DNA of 7,806 nucleotides from Mariprofundaceae bacterium (GTDB lineage: Bacteria; Pseudomonadota; Zetaproteobacteria; Mariprofundales; Mariprofundaceae), in assembly GCA_015488125.1 (NCBI GenBank), contig WFOJ01000158.1:1-7806 (forward strand), in the 5' to 3' direction. The notes below the pieces were generated by a model that was not told where the DNA came from, made no database searches, and worked only from the letters and a program-made list of their open reading frames with translations. Below are positions 1 through 6,272 of this stretch, one piece after another. Numbering within the stretch: position 1 is the stretch's first letter; the number at the start of each line of letters is the position of its first letter. Position numbers and translations under genes: made by a program.

Positions 1-529
1 GCCATTGCGCCCAGTGCCGACCATCATCCAGCTTGCCGTGGCCAAGCGGATTGCCATTGGAGAGTAACACCGGATTGGCAGCCTGATCGGCAATGATACG
101 CACTGAAAACGGTGCCAGCACATCAGGCCTGTCCTGATAATAGGTGATGCGTCGAAACCCCTGGGCCTCACACTGGGTGCAGTAATTGCCAGCAGAGCGG
201 TAAAGCCCTTCCAGTGCCGTGTTTGCCTCAGGATTGATGCGGGTGGTTATTTCCAGTGTAAAAGCTTCTGGCAGCCCGGCGATGCTCAATCTCTGAGCAT
301 GCAATTCATATGCTGATGACGGTAGGGTTTCATCGTCAAGTTTGATGGATAACAGCGTCAGTTCGTGGCCATCCAGTTGCAGCGGCGCATCATTTGGCGC
401 TTGCGGATTGCGCCGGTAATGTACCACAGAAGTTACTTCTGTGGCTGTCGCCTCCAGTATGAACGTCAGTTCGACCTGCTCCACCAAAAAGGCCGGCGGC
501 TGATAATCCTTCAGATAAGTGGTTTGCAT
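1..529 (-). CDS. pepN: Aminopeptidase N, N-terminal part (gene continues beyond the left edge)
   Basis: The reverse strand encodes 176 residues from an ATG at 529-527 and is still open at the window edge. It matches the N-terminal domain of M1-family aminopeptidase N, a cytoplasmic zinc metallopeptidase that removes N-terminal residues from peptides and is about 870 residues long in E. coli. The diagnostic stretch is residues 106-136, with LEGLY, then CTQCEAQGFR and ITYYQDRPD. Glu121 falls at the same number as the E. coli Glu that binds the substrate amino group. A second conserved patch, LLSNGNPLG, is at 155-163. The zinc site (HEXXH and a distal Glu) and the catalytic Tyr lie outside the window, so activity cannot be judged here. 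A GGAG sits 5 bases before the ATG. The gene is transcribed away from mtnP across a shared 266-base intergenic region. Confidence 0.95.
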   Translation of the reverse strand, partial: MQTTYLKDYQPPAFLVEQVELTFILEATATEVTSVVHYRRNPQAPNDAPLQLDGHELTLLSIKLDDETLPSSAYELHAQRLSIAGLPEAFTLEITTRINPEANTALEGLYRSAGNYCTQCEAQGFRRITYYQDRPDVLAPFSVRIIADQAANPVLLSNGNPLGHGKLDDGRHWAQW

Positions 530-637
530 TTGTACTCCGCGTGTTGGTTACCATGAATGCTGACACAGTTTCCAGTTGATGGACAGGTGGTTGAGGGTAA
601 GTCATCCGCGTGGAATCATGCCGCAACGGATACTGGC

Positions 638-654
638 GGGCAATGCGATTGCCC
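638..654. repeat. Perfect 7-bp inverted repeat in the pepN/mtnP divergent region
   Basis: GGGCAAT (638-644) and ATTGCCC (648-654) are exact inverted copies separated by GCG. No T-run follows on either strand, so a factor-independent terminator is unlikely. Its place between two divergent genes makes a protein-binding site or an RNA hairpin in a leader the more natural readings, but no known operator is recognised. Confidence 0.4.
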
Positions 655-677
655 TGAGTGACCATGATTCAAGGCTT

Positions 678-695
678 GATTTTCGCAGTAAAATC
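678..695. promoter_or_regulatory. Inverted repeat overlapping a possible -10 element upstream of mtnP
   Basis: GATTTT (678-683) and AAAATC (690-695) are perfect inverted copies separated by six bases, the geometry of many small operator sites. The right arm overlaps TAAAAT (689-694), which matches five of six bases of a sigma-70 -10 element on the plus strand, about 100 bases before the mtnP ATG. I find no convincing -35 at 16-18 bases upstream, so the promoter call is weak. If real, a regulator bound here would compete with RNA polymerase for the mtnP-fumC operon. Confidence 0.25.
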
Positions 696-795
696 TGTAG
701 TGCTGCGTGCCCGTTGGCGGCGCTTGTGTCCTGCTTCTTGCCTGATTGGTGAACTGTGGGTACGCACCGCCTGATGTCGAACTCAGGAGAAATAT

Positions 796-1647
796 ATGCG
801 AACAGGTGTGATTGGCGGCAGCGGCTTGTATGTCATGGATGGCGTGGAAGTATTGGATGAATTGCATATGCAGACGCCTTGGGGCGAGCCTTCTGATGCC
901 CTGACGCTGGCACGAATTGGTGAACATGAAGTGGTGTTTTTGCCCCGGCATGGGCGTAACCACAGTATTCCACCGCATCGCATCAATTATCGGGCGAATA
1001 TTTATGCCATGAAGTTGGCCGGAGTATCACGAATCATTTCCATCTCTGCTGTTGGCTCTCTGCGTGAACATATTGCACCGGGGGATTTCGTACTGGTGGA
1101 TCAGTTTGTTGATCGCACCCAGGCGCGGGCTTCGACGTTTTTTGAGGGGCCGATTGTGGCCCATGTATCAATGGCCGACCCGGTTTGCCCTTGCTTGCGT
1201 CGGCAATTGCTGGCGGCAGCGCGTGCCTGTGATATTCGCACTCACGACGGCGGCAATTACCTGGTGATGCAGGGACCACAGTTTTCTTCCCGCGCTGAAT
1301 CACTGCTCTATCGTCAGTGGGGGATGGATGTTATCGGCATGACCAATATGCCGGAAGCCAAACTGGCCAGAGAGGCTGAAATCTGCTATAGCACGGTGGC
1401 CATGAGCACGGATTATGACTGCTGGCACGAAGAGGAAGCCGATGTTTCGGTGGCGGCTATTGTGGAAATCATGCATGGCAATGTCAGCAAGGCACAGCGG
1501 CTGCTGCAATATTTTTTCAATCAGCCGCCGATGAGCCGGGACTGTAGCTGTCAAACCGCGCTGGATGCAGGTATTTTTGCCGATCTGACAGCGCAGGATG
1601 ATGCCGCCCTGCGACCTGTGCAGGCACTTCTGGAGCGCAAGCTGTGA
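796..1647 (+). CDS. mtnP: S-methyl-5'-thioadenosine phosphorylase
   Basis: This 283-residue protein belongs to the PNP/MTAP family of purine nucleoside phosphorylases. It should cleave methylthioadenosine, a by-product of polyamine synthesis, with phosphate to adenine and methylthioribose-1-phosphate in the cytoplasm, feeding purine and methionine salvage. Visible family motifs are GVIGGSGLY near residues 4-12, the phosphate-contacting RHGRNH at 51-56, MQGPQFSSRAES at 158-169, GMTNMPEAKLAREAE at 181-195 and STDYDCW at 204-210. Asp206 and Asp208 of TDYD correspond to the two Asp residues that select 6-aminopurines in human MTAP. This favours adenosine-type over inosine- or guanosine-type substrates. 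The ATG has AGGAGA 5 bases upstream. It is the first gene of the run of overlapping genes; its TGA overlaps the start of the pilF/pilW-like gene. Confidence 0.92.
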   Translation: MRTGVIGGSGLYVMDGVEVLDELHMQTPWGEPSDALTLARIGEHEVVFLPRHGRNHSIPPHRINYRANIYAMKLAGVSRIISISAVGSLREHIAPGDFVLVDQFVDRTQARASTFFEGPIVAHVSMADPVCPCLRRQLLAAARACDIRTHDGGNYLVMQGPQFSSRAESLLYRQWGMDVIGMTNMPEAKLAREAEICYSTVAMSTDYDCWHEEEADVSVAAIVEIMHGNVSKAQRLLQYFFNQPPMSRDCSCQTALDAGIFADLTAQDDAALRPVQALLERKL

Positions 1648-2420
1648 TGGGACGATGGTGTTGCATTCTGCTGCTGTGTTTGCAGCTGACCGCCTGCATC
1701 TCAGCTGATGATCGTGAGGTGCTGAAAAAACGCGCCAATGCGCATTTTGATATCGGCGTGGACGCCCTGCGTTCCGGAAATCTGCCCAAGGCCTTCGATG
1801 AGTTGATGTTGGCCGACAAAATTTTGCCGCATCAGCCGCATATACTGGATACCCTGGGCAATGCTTGGCGCATGCGCGGCGACCTGAACAAGGCCGAGCA
1901 GTATTTCAAAAAGGCATTGCGCTACGGCGATCAGCCATCGATCCATACCAATTACGCCAGTTTATTGTTGCAAATGGGGCGTTTTTCGGATGCCAGGGCA
2001 GAAATTGCCAAAACGCTGAAAGATCCGCGCTATGCCAAACAGGATATTGCCTATATCATTCTCGGCGATTCCCTGATTGGGGAGGGGAAATTAGATGAAG
2101 GTATCCAGGCTTACCGGCGGGCGGGGAGAATCAATCCGCGCCAGCTACTCTCCCGCCTGAGGGAGGCGCGGGTGTATGCCAATTCCGGGCGTTACTCCTT
2201 TGCCATTGCCTTGTATGAAACATTGCTGCGCGAACACCCCGACAACCGTGAGGCGGTTATGGGGTTGATACCGTTGCTCAAACAACAGGGGGATATGCAG
2301 CATATTCATCACTACCTTGTCAATCTGCGTAATTACACGCGAAACAAGGCGGACAGGGCATGGGCCGAGGAGCAACTGACGAAATTGAATGGTGGGGCTG
2401 GTACAAGGTTGAGTGATTGA
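1647..2420 (+). CDS. pilW: Type IV pilus biogenesis TPR lipoprotein (PilF/PilW family)
   Basis: The product (257 residues from ATG 1647) begins with a short hydrophobic signal ending in the lipobox LTAC, so Cys17 would be lipidated and the mature protein anchored in the outer membrane. The rest is a helical solenoid with about five TPR units, roughly residues 30-63, 64-97, 98-131, 133-165 and 168-200. PilF/PilW lipoproteins of this size act as pilotins that help the PilQ secretin assemble in the outer membrane. Assignment to that family rests on lipobox plus TPRs, similar length, and the rodZ gene directly downstream, a common neighbour of pilF. The start is ambiguous. ATG 1647 overlaps the mtnP stop as TGATG, but GTG 1644, one codon earlier, is 8 bases from GGAG (1632-1635) while the ATG is 11 away. 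The choice changes only one residue. No other pilus gene is in the window. Confidence 0.82.
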   Translation: MGRWCCILLLCLQLTACISADDREVLKKRANAHFDIGVDALRSGNLPKAFDELMLADKILPHQPHILDTLGNAWRMRGDLNKAEQYFKKALRYGDQPSIHTNYASLLLQMGRFSDARAEIAKTLKDPRYAKQDIAYIILGDSLIGEGKLDEGIQAYRRAGRINPRQLLSRLREARVYANSGRYSFAIALYETLLREHPDNREAVMGLIPLLKQQGDMQHIHHYLVNLRNYTRNKADRAWAEEQLTKLNGGAGTRLSD

Positions 2421-3367
2421 TGACAGAGAACCATGAGGAGCAGCTCTCACGCGAGGCATTATTGCAGGCGCTGGGAGAACGATTGCGTAGCACACGCAAA
2501 TTCAAAAAAATATCTGTGGAGGAAGTGGCAACCACACTGAAATTCAGTGACAGTCAGGTAAGGGCGCTGGAAGAGGGGGATTGGAGCCTGCTGCCGGATG
2601 ATGTTTATGCACTGGGCTTTTTGCGCCAGTACGCCCGCTTGTTACGGCTGGATGTCAGCGATGAAATTGCGCAACTAAAATCCGATATGACCTTGCGGCA
2701 GCCGTGGACGATTCCTGACCCTGCGGTGGCACCGAATCGTCGCTGGGCGTGGCTGGTATTTTTACTGGCCATTGCCGGATTGGTATATGCCAATCTGTGG
2801 CAGGACGATTCGGAAATATCGACTGGCTCGCCAGCGTCAACGGGCATGGAACAACAGACACCAGATACCATTGGTGAGAGACAGCAGGGAACCGTGCATC
2901 AGGATGCTGCCCCAACGGCAGCGACGGCGCAGACTGCGCCTGCTGCAACAACAGAGACGAACATGGCTGTTGCTTCAGCAGATGAGAAGCAGGCAGTGCC
3001 GCCAACAAAAGAGGAAGCTACCACAAAACCGGCACCTGAAGCTGGCGCTGTGGATGTGGCAGCCGCTGCTACGACTACCATGGCGACAGGTGAGCATCAG
3101 TTGTTGCTTGCCGCAAATGGTGGCGATGTGTGGCTGCAAGTTCACGCGGTGGATGACAAGGGCAACAAGAAAAAGCTGAAGGAAATATTGCTGCGTGATG
3201 GTCAGCATTTGCTGCTGCAAAGCGATGCATCCACGTTGTTACTGACGGCTGGCAACGCCATGGCGCTGAGCGTAGGTATTGATGGCAAGGAACGTTATGC
3301 CGTCGGCAGTCTGGGCAAGGATGGCAGGGTGTTGCGTGATTTCCCGTTGCCTCTGGCGGCGGAATAG
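2420..3367 (+). CDS. rodZ: Cytoskeleton/cell-shape protein RodZ
   Basis: This 315-residue protein has the three-part RodZ plan. Residues about 11-88 form an Xre-like helix-turn-helix domain (LGERLRSTRKFKKISVEEVA, then LEEGDWSLLPDDVYALGFLRQYARLL), which in RodZ contacts MreB rather than acting as a classic repressor. A single membrane span lies at about 108-127, preceded by Arg107 and Arg108, placing the N-terminus in the cytoplasm. Residues about 130-222 are a low-complexity Ala/Thr/Gln/Pro-rich periplasmic linker. The C-terminal part (about 225-312, with GGDVWLQV and LLLRDGQ-like strands) matches the RodZ periplasmic beta domain. RodZ couples MreB to the elongasome and rod shape. ATG 2420 overlaps the upstream stop as TGATG; GAG at 2411-2413 is a weak SD site, consistent with translational coupling. 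The usual neighbours of pilF-rodZ in many gammaproteobacteria (ispG, hisS) are not seen here. Confidence 0.9.
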   Translation: MTENHEEQLSREALLQALGERLRSTRKFKKISVEEVATTLKFSDSQVRALEEGDWSLLPDDVYALGFLRQYARLLRLDVSDEIAQLKSDMTLRQPWTIPDPAVAPNRRWAWLVFLLAIAGLVYANLWQDDSEISTGSPASTGMEQQTPDTIGERQQGTVHQDAAPTAATAQTAPAATTETNMAVASADEKQAVPPTKEEATTKPAPEAGAVDVAAAATTTMATGEHQLLLAANGGDVWLQVHAVDDKGNKKKLKEILLRDGQHLLLQSDASTLLLTAGNAMALSVGIDGKERYAVGSLGKDGRVLRDFPLPLAAE

Positions 3368-3374
3368 GCCCTCC

Positions 3375-3548
3375 ATGGCCATGATACAGCTTTCTCATGC
3401 GAGCTTTGAATACCCCGGTGTTCGCGTCCTGGATGCTGACCTGATGTTGCCGTGGCTGATTCCGGGTATGGGCTGGCAATGGGGCTGGATATGCGTTGCT
3501 GTTGAGGTGGTTGCTGCGCTGTGGCTGTTGCGCTTGTTGCCGACATGA
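3375..3548 (+). CDS. Unrecognised 57-residue hydrophobic ORF between rodZ and rnhB
   Basis: I do not recognise this product. From ATG 3375 it reads 57 residues: a soluble N-terminal part of about 22 residues, then a long Trp-rich hydrophobic stretch (about 24-56) that could be one membrane span, with Glu44 inside it. The N-terminal SFEYPGVRVLDADL resembles the A-loop strand that opens many ABC ATPases, but no Walker A or other ABC motif follows. Two observations suggest it is translated. It fills the only large hole in an otherwise overlapping operon (7 bases after rodZ), and its stop overlaps the rnhB ATG as ATGA. Against it, the SD site is poor, and ATG 3381 is an equally possible start. 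It may be a genuine small membrane protein, a relic of a deleted gene, or an incidental ORF. Confidence 0.45.
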   Translation: MAMIQLSHASFEYPGVRVLDADLMLPWLIPGMGWQWGWICVAVEVVAALWLLRLLPT

Positions 3549-4123
3549 TTGCCGGCGTGGATGAGGTTGGCCGGGGAACTCTGGCCGGGCCGGTGGTGTG
3601 CGCGGCAGTGATGCTGCGTGCTGATGACCCTTGCCTGAGCCAGTACCGCGATTCCAAAAAACTCAGTCCGAAGCGGCGCTTGGCACTTTATCATCATCTT
3701 CGCCGTCAGGCGCGGGCTTATGCTGTATGTCAGCAGTCCCCTGCAACCATTGATGAAATCAATATTCTTCAGGCGACCTTGCGCTGTATGCGCGAAGCAG
3801 TGCTGGCGCTACCGATACAGCCGGATCATGTGCTGGTCGATGGCAACACCCTGCCATCCTTACCCATGCCCGCTGAAGCGCTGATCGGCGGAGATGACCA
3901 GGCGCCCTGCATCGCTGCCGCTTCTATTATGGCTAAAGTGGTGCGCGACCGGTTGATGGGCTTGCTGAATGTTCGCTACCCCGGCTATGGCTTCGCCACT
4001 CACAAGGGGTATGCGACCAAGGCGCACCGACAGGCACTGCAACAACTCGGTGTGTCGCCCATCCATCGAAGAAGTTTTGCCCCGGTGGCAGCACAACTGC
4101 GTACAGAGGAGGACGGTGTATGA
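3545..4123 (+). CDS. rnhB: Ribonuclease HII
   Basis: This 192-residue enzyme cuts the RNA strand of RNA-DNA hybrids and starts removal of single ribonucleotides misincorporated in DNA, acting in the cytoplasm. The four catalytic acidic residues are visible: Asp6 and Glu7 in IAGVDEVGRG, Asp99 in VLVDGN, and Asp117 in GGDDQAP just before IAAASIMAKVVRD (123-135). RDSKKLS (35-41) and YPGYGFATHKGY (145-156) are further family hallmarks. ATG 3545 gives the typical short N-terminus and an ATGA overlap with the preceding ORF, but it has no SD site nearby, so it would depend on coupled translation. The alternative GTG 3521 adds eight residues and has GAGGTGG (3504-3510) 10 bases upstream; this start cannot be excluded. 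Its stop overlaps the next ATG as ATGA. Confidence 0.94.
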   Translation: MIAGVDEVGRGTLAGPVVCAAVMLRADDPCLSQYRDSKKLSPKRRLALYHHLRRQARAYAVCQQSPATIDEINILQATLRCMREAVLALPIQPDHVLVDGNTLPSLPMPAEALIGGDDQAPCIAAASIMAKVVRDRLMGLLNVRYPGYGFATHKGYATKAHRQALQQLGVSPIHRRSFAPVAAQLRTEEDGV

Positions 4124-4488
4124 ATCAGCCAGCAACCATTCTGGTGATTGATGATGAAGCAATCATCCGCCAGACCTTGTCCATGATGCTCGAGTTTCTT
4201 GGTTACGACGTACTGCTGGCAGCCGATGGTGAACAAGGCATTGCCATGTTCGAAATGCATCAGCAACATATTCGTGTGGTGATTCTGGATATGACCATGC
4301 CTGGCATGAGTGGTGACGCTGTTTTCCAGCGCTTGCAGGCTGTGAACCCTGAAGTGAAGGTGTTGTTGTTTTCTGGCTATAGTGAGCAGGACGTGCAACA
4401 GCGCTTTGCTGGCCGGGGGCCGACCGTTTTTTTGCAAAAACCGTTTACACCGCAAACATTACGGCAAAAACTTGAGGAGGTGCTGTGA
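4120..4488 (+). CDS. Single-domain response regulator (CheY-like receiver)
   Basis: All 122 residues form one receiver domain with no output domain. The acidic pocket is Asp11-Asp12, the phosphoacceptor is Asp57 in ILDMTMPGMSG, the switch Ser is Ser85 in LLFSGYS, and the conserved Lys is Lys107 in LQKPF. All residues needed for phosphorylation are therefore present. The stretch after Asp57, through FAGRG and FLQKPF, resembles receivers found at the C-terminus of hybrid histidine kinases. It may thus derive from such a protein or serve as a phosphorelay shuttle; this is inference. No histidine kinase or phosphotransfer protein is encoded in the window. It has the best SD in the operon, GAGGAGG at 4106-4112, 7 bases before the ATG, suggesting strong translation, and it overlaps rnhB as ATGA and the next gene as TGATG. 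Confidence 0.9.
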   Translation: MNQPATILVIDDEAIIRQTLSMMLEFLGYDVLLAADGEQGIAMFEMHQQHIRVVILDMTMPGMSGDAVFQRLQAVNPEVKVLLFSGYSEQDVQQRFAGRGPTVFLQKPFTPQTLRQKLEEVL

Positions 4489-4811
4489 TGGCATCCATCC
4501 ATGAAGGCAGCCAATATCGCGAACAAGCACTGAACATGTACCCTTGGGTGTGTGGTCGTTGTGGCCGTTCGTTCGAGGGTAAAAAACTGCGTGAACTGAC
4601 GGTTCACCACCGTGACCATAACCATCAGAACAACCCGACGGATGGCAGCAACTGGGAGTTGCTGTGTATCTACTGCCATGAAAATGAACATCGGCGCTTT
4701 CTCGAAGCCGATGCGCACGGCCCGGTGCGCGAGGATGAGCCGGAACCGGCGATGCATTCACCATTTGCCCATTTGAAACAATTACTCGACGAACAGGATC
4801 ACACATCATGA
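4488..4811 (+). CDS. yajD: HNH-motif protein, YajD family
   Basis: This 107-residue protein closely resembles E. coli YajD, a small HNH-endonuclease-type protein of unclear biological role. Visible features are the two Cys pairs that would hold a structural zinc (WVCGRCGRSF near residues 20-29 and CIYC near 59-62) and, between them, the HNH core. That core comprises LTVHHRDHNHQNNP (about 37-50) with the His-His pair, DGSNWELLC (about 52-60) with the Asn, and CHENEH (about 62-67) with the final His. The C-terminal PFAHLKQLLDE also matches YajD. Nuclease activity is inferred from the fold; a restriction or phage role is not supported by the neighbours. ATG 4488 is preferred over GTG 4485 because GAGGAGG (4474-4480) lies 7 bases from the ATG but only 4 from the GTG. 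Its TGA overlaps the fumC ATG as ATGA. Confidence 0.88.
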   Translation: MASIHEGSQYREQALNMYPWVCGRCGRSFEGKKLRELTVHHRDHNHQNNPTDGSNWELLCIYCHENEHRRFLEADAHGPVREDEPEPAMHSPFAHLKQLLDEQDHTS

Positions 4812-6187
4812 CGACAATGCGAACGGAGCGCGATTCCATGGGGGAGATGCAAGTGCCTGCCGATGCCATGTATGGCGCACAGACAGCGCGGGCGCTGGCC
4901 AATTTTCCTGTCTCGGGACTGCGGTTTCCTGCCGTTTTTATTCGTGCGCTGGCGAATATCAAAAAAGCTGCGGCCATCACCAACGAAGCGCTTGGCCTGC
5001 TGGATGCCAGGCGTAGCAAGCTGATTCAGCAAAGCTGCGATGAGATCATTGCCGGTCAGTGGCATGAGCATTTCGTGCTGGATATTTTTCAAACCGGCTC
5101 TGGCACCTCAAGCAATATGAATGCCAACGAGGTGATTGCGCACCGCTGCGCGCAACTGGATCCTGGCCTGAAGGTTCATCCCAACGACCATGTGAACCGG
5201 GGGCAATCATCCAACGATGTGATCCCAACAGCGATGCATGTGGCTGCCGCTGATGTGCTGACCCACACCTTGCAGCCTGCCTTGCGCGAGTTGCACCGGG
5301 AATTACTGAGCAAAGCGGAAGAAACTGCTAACGTGCAGAAGATTGGCCGCACGCATCTGATGGATGCCACGCCCATCACGCTGGGGCAGGAAATTTCCGG
5401 CTGGGCACGCCAGGTAGAACTTGGCATGGAGCGTTTACAATCGGTGATGCCACGCCTTTGTGAATTGGCGCAGGGCGGCACGGCAGTGGGCACAGGGCTG
5501 AACACCCATGCCGAGTTCGGGCGACGAATGGCGGCGCAGCTTGCGAAGGCTTACCGGCTGCCTTTTACCGAAGCCGTCAATCACTTTGAGGCACAGGCGG
5601 CACAGGATGCTATTGTGGAGCTTTCCGCTCAGTTGCGCGGTCTGGCGGTATCGCTGGTCAAGATTGCCAACGATGTGCGACTGCTTAATGCGGGGCCGCG
5701 TTGCGGACTGGGTGAAATCACCGTGCCTGCCGTGCAACCGGGTTCTTCGATCATGCCCGGCAAGGTGAATCCGGTGATTGCTGAATCACTGGCGCAGGTA
5801 TGCGCGCAGGTGATCGGCAATGATGCGGCCGTGGCGTTTGGCGGCAGTTCGGGCCTGCTGGATTTGAATGTCATGCTGCCCATGATGATCCACAACACCC
5901 TGGAATCCGAAACCTTGCTGGCCAATGCCTGCGCCATGTTCACCAGACGCTGCATTGCCGGACTACAGGCCAATAAGGCGCGTTGTGAGGAACAGATCGA
6001 GTGGAGCATGAGCATGGTCACCTCACTGGCACCGGTGATTGGCTATGATCGTGCAGCGGCACTGGCCAAAGAAGCAGTGGAAAAGCGTAAAACCGTGCGT
6101 CAGCTATGCCTGGAACAACAGATATTGCCTGAAGAAGAACTGACGCGCCTGCTCGATCCCGCGGCCATGCTGCACCCATTTTCCTGA
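4808..6187 (+). CDS. fumC: Class II fumarate hydratase (fumarase C)
   Basis: This 459-residue protein is a full-length class II fumarase, the iron-independent tetrameric enzyme that interconverts fumarate and malate in the TCA cycle. Motifs in order are QTGSGTSSNMNANEV (95-109), VNRGQSSNDVIPTAMH (129-144), GRTHLMDATPITLGQE (180-195) with catalytic His183, and the superfamily signature GSSIMPGKVNP (312-322) with the flexible Ser loop (Ser313/Ser314). Gly318 in the signature and GQSSND favour fumarase over aspartase, which has Ala and SQSTND there. The part just after the signature (PVIAESLAQVCAQVIGND) differs from E. coli FumC and is closer to the version I associate with other phyla, so it is a divergent subtype. 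AGGA at 4795-4798 lies 9 bases before the ATG, which overlaps yajD as ATGA. It is the last gene of the tightly overlapping run. Confidence 0.94.
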   Translation: MTTMRTERDSMGEMQVPADAMYGAQTARALANFPVSGLRFPAVFIRALANIKKAAAITNEALGLLDARRSKLIQQSCDEIIAGQWHEHFVLDIFQTGSGTSSNMNANEVIAHRCAQLDPGLKVHPNDHVNRGQSSNDVIPTAMHVAAADVLTHTLQPALRELHRELLSKAEETANVQKIGRTHLMDATPITLGQEISGWARQVELGMERLQSVMPRLCELAQGGTAVGTGLNTHAEFGRRMAAQLAKAYRLPFTEAVNHFEAQAAQDAIVELSAQLRGLAVSLVKIANDVRLLNAGPRCGLGEITVPAVQPGSSIMPGKVNPVIAESLAQVCAQVIGNDAAVAFGGSSGLLDLNVMLPMMIHNTLESETLLANACAMFTRRCIAGLQANKARCEEQIEWSMSMVTSLAPVIGYDRAAALAKEAVEKRKTVRQLCLEQQILPEEELTRLLDPAAMLHPFS

Positions 6188-6272
6188 TCCGGGAGGATCT
6201 GGCGAAAAGCACGCCTTTATTGGTTCCGTGCGTTGTCGCCCTGCAAGGCGAAAACGAACAGAGGAGAACATC

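Noticed and set aside
390..978. Reverse-strand ORFs of 67-120 codons spanning the pepN/mtnP intergenic region
   Set aside because: They overlap the strongly supported pepN and mtnP genes in other frames, have no recognisable domains, and their compositions look like antisense read-through.
3521..3544. GTG 3521 as the rnhB start
   Set aside because: It has a plausible SD site, but ATG 3545 gives the typical RNase HII N-terminus and an overlap like the neighbouring junctions. Kept only as an alternative.
4120..4811. Receiver plus HNH nuclease as a defence or toxin system
   Set aside because: The HNH protein matches the widespread housekeeping YajD family, and the genes sit in a metabolic operon with no other defence, phage or mobile genes.
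6186..6221. Possible terminator after fumC: a GATCC-GGGA-GGATC hairpin, and a GGCG/CGCC stem followed by TTTATT
   Set aside because: The first has no T-run and overlaps the stop codon; the second stem is only 4 bp with a 7-base loop. Neither is strong enough to call.
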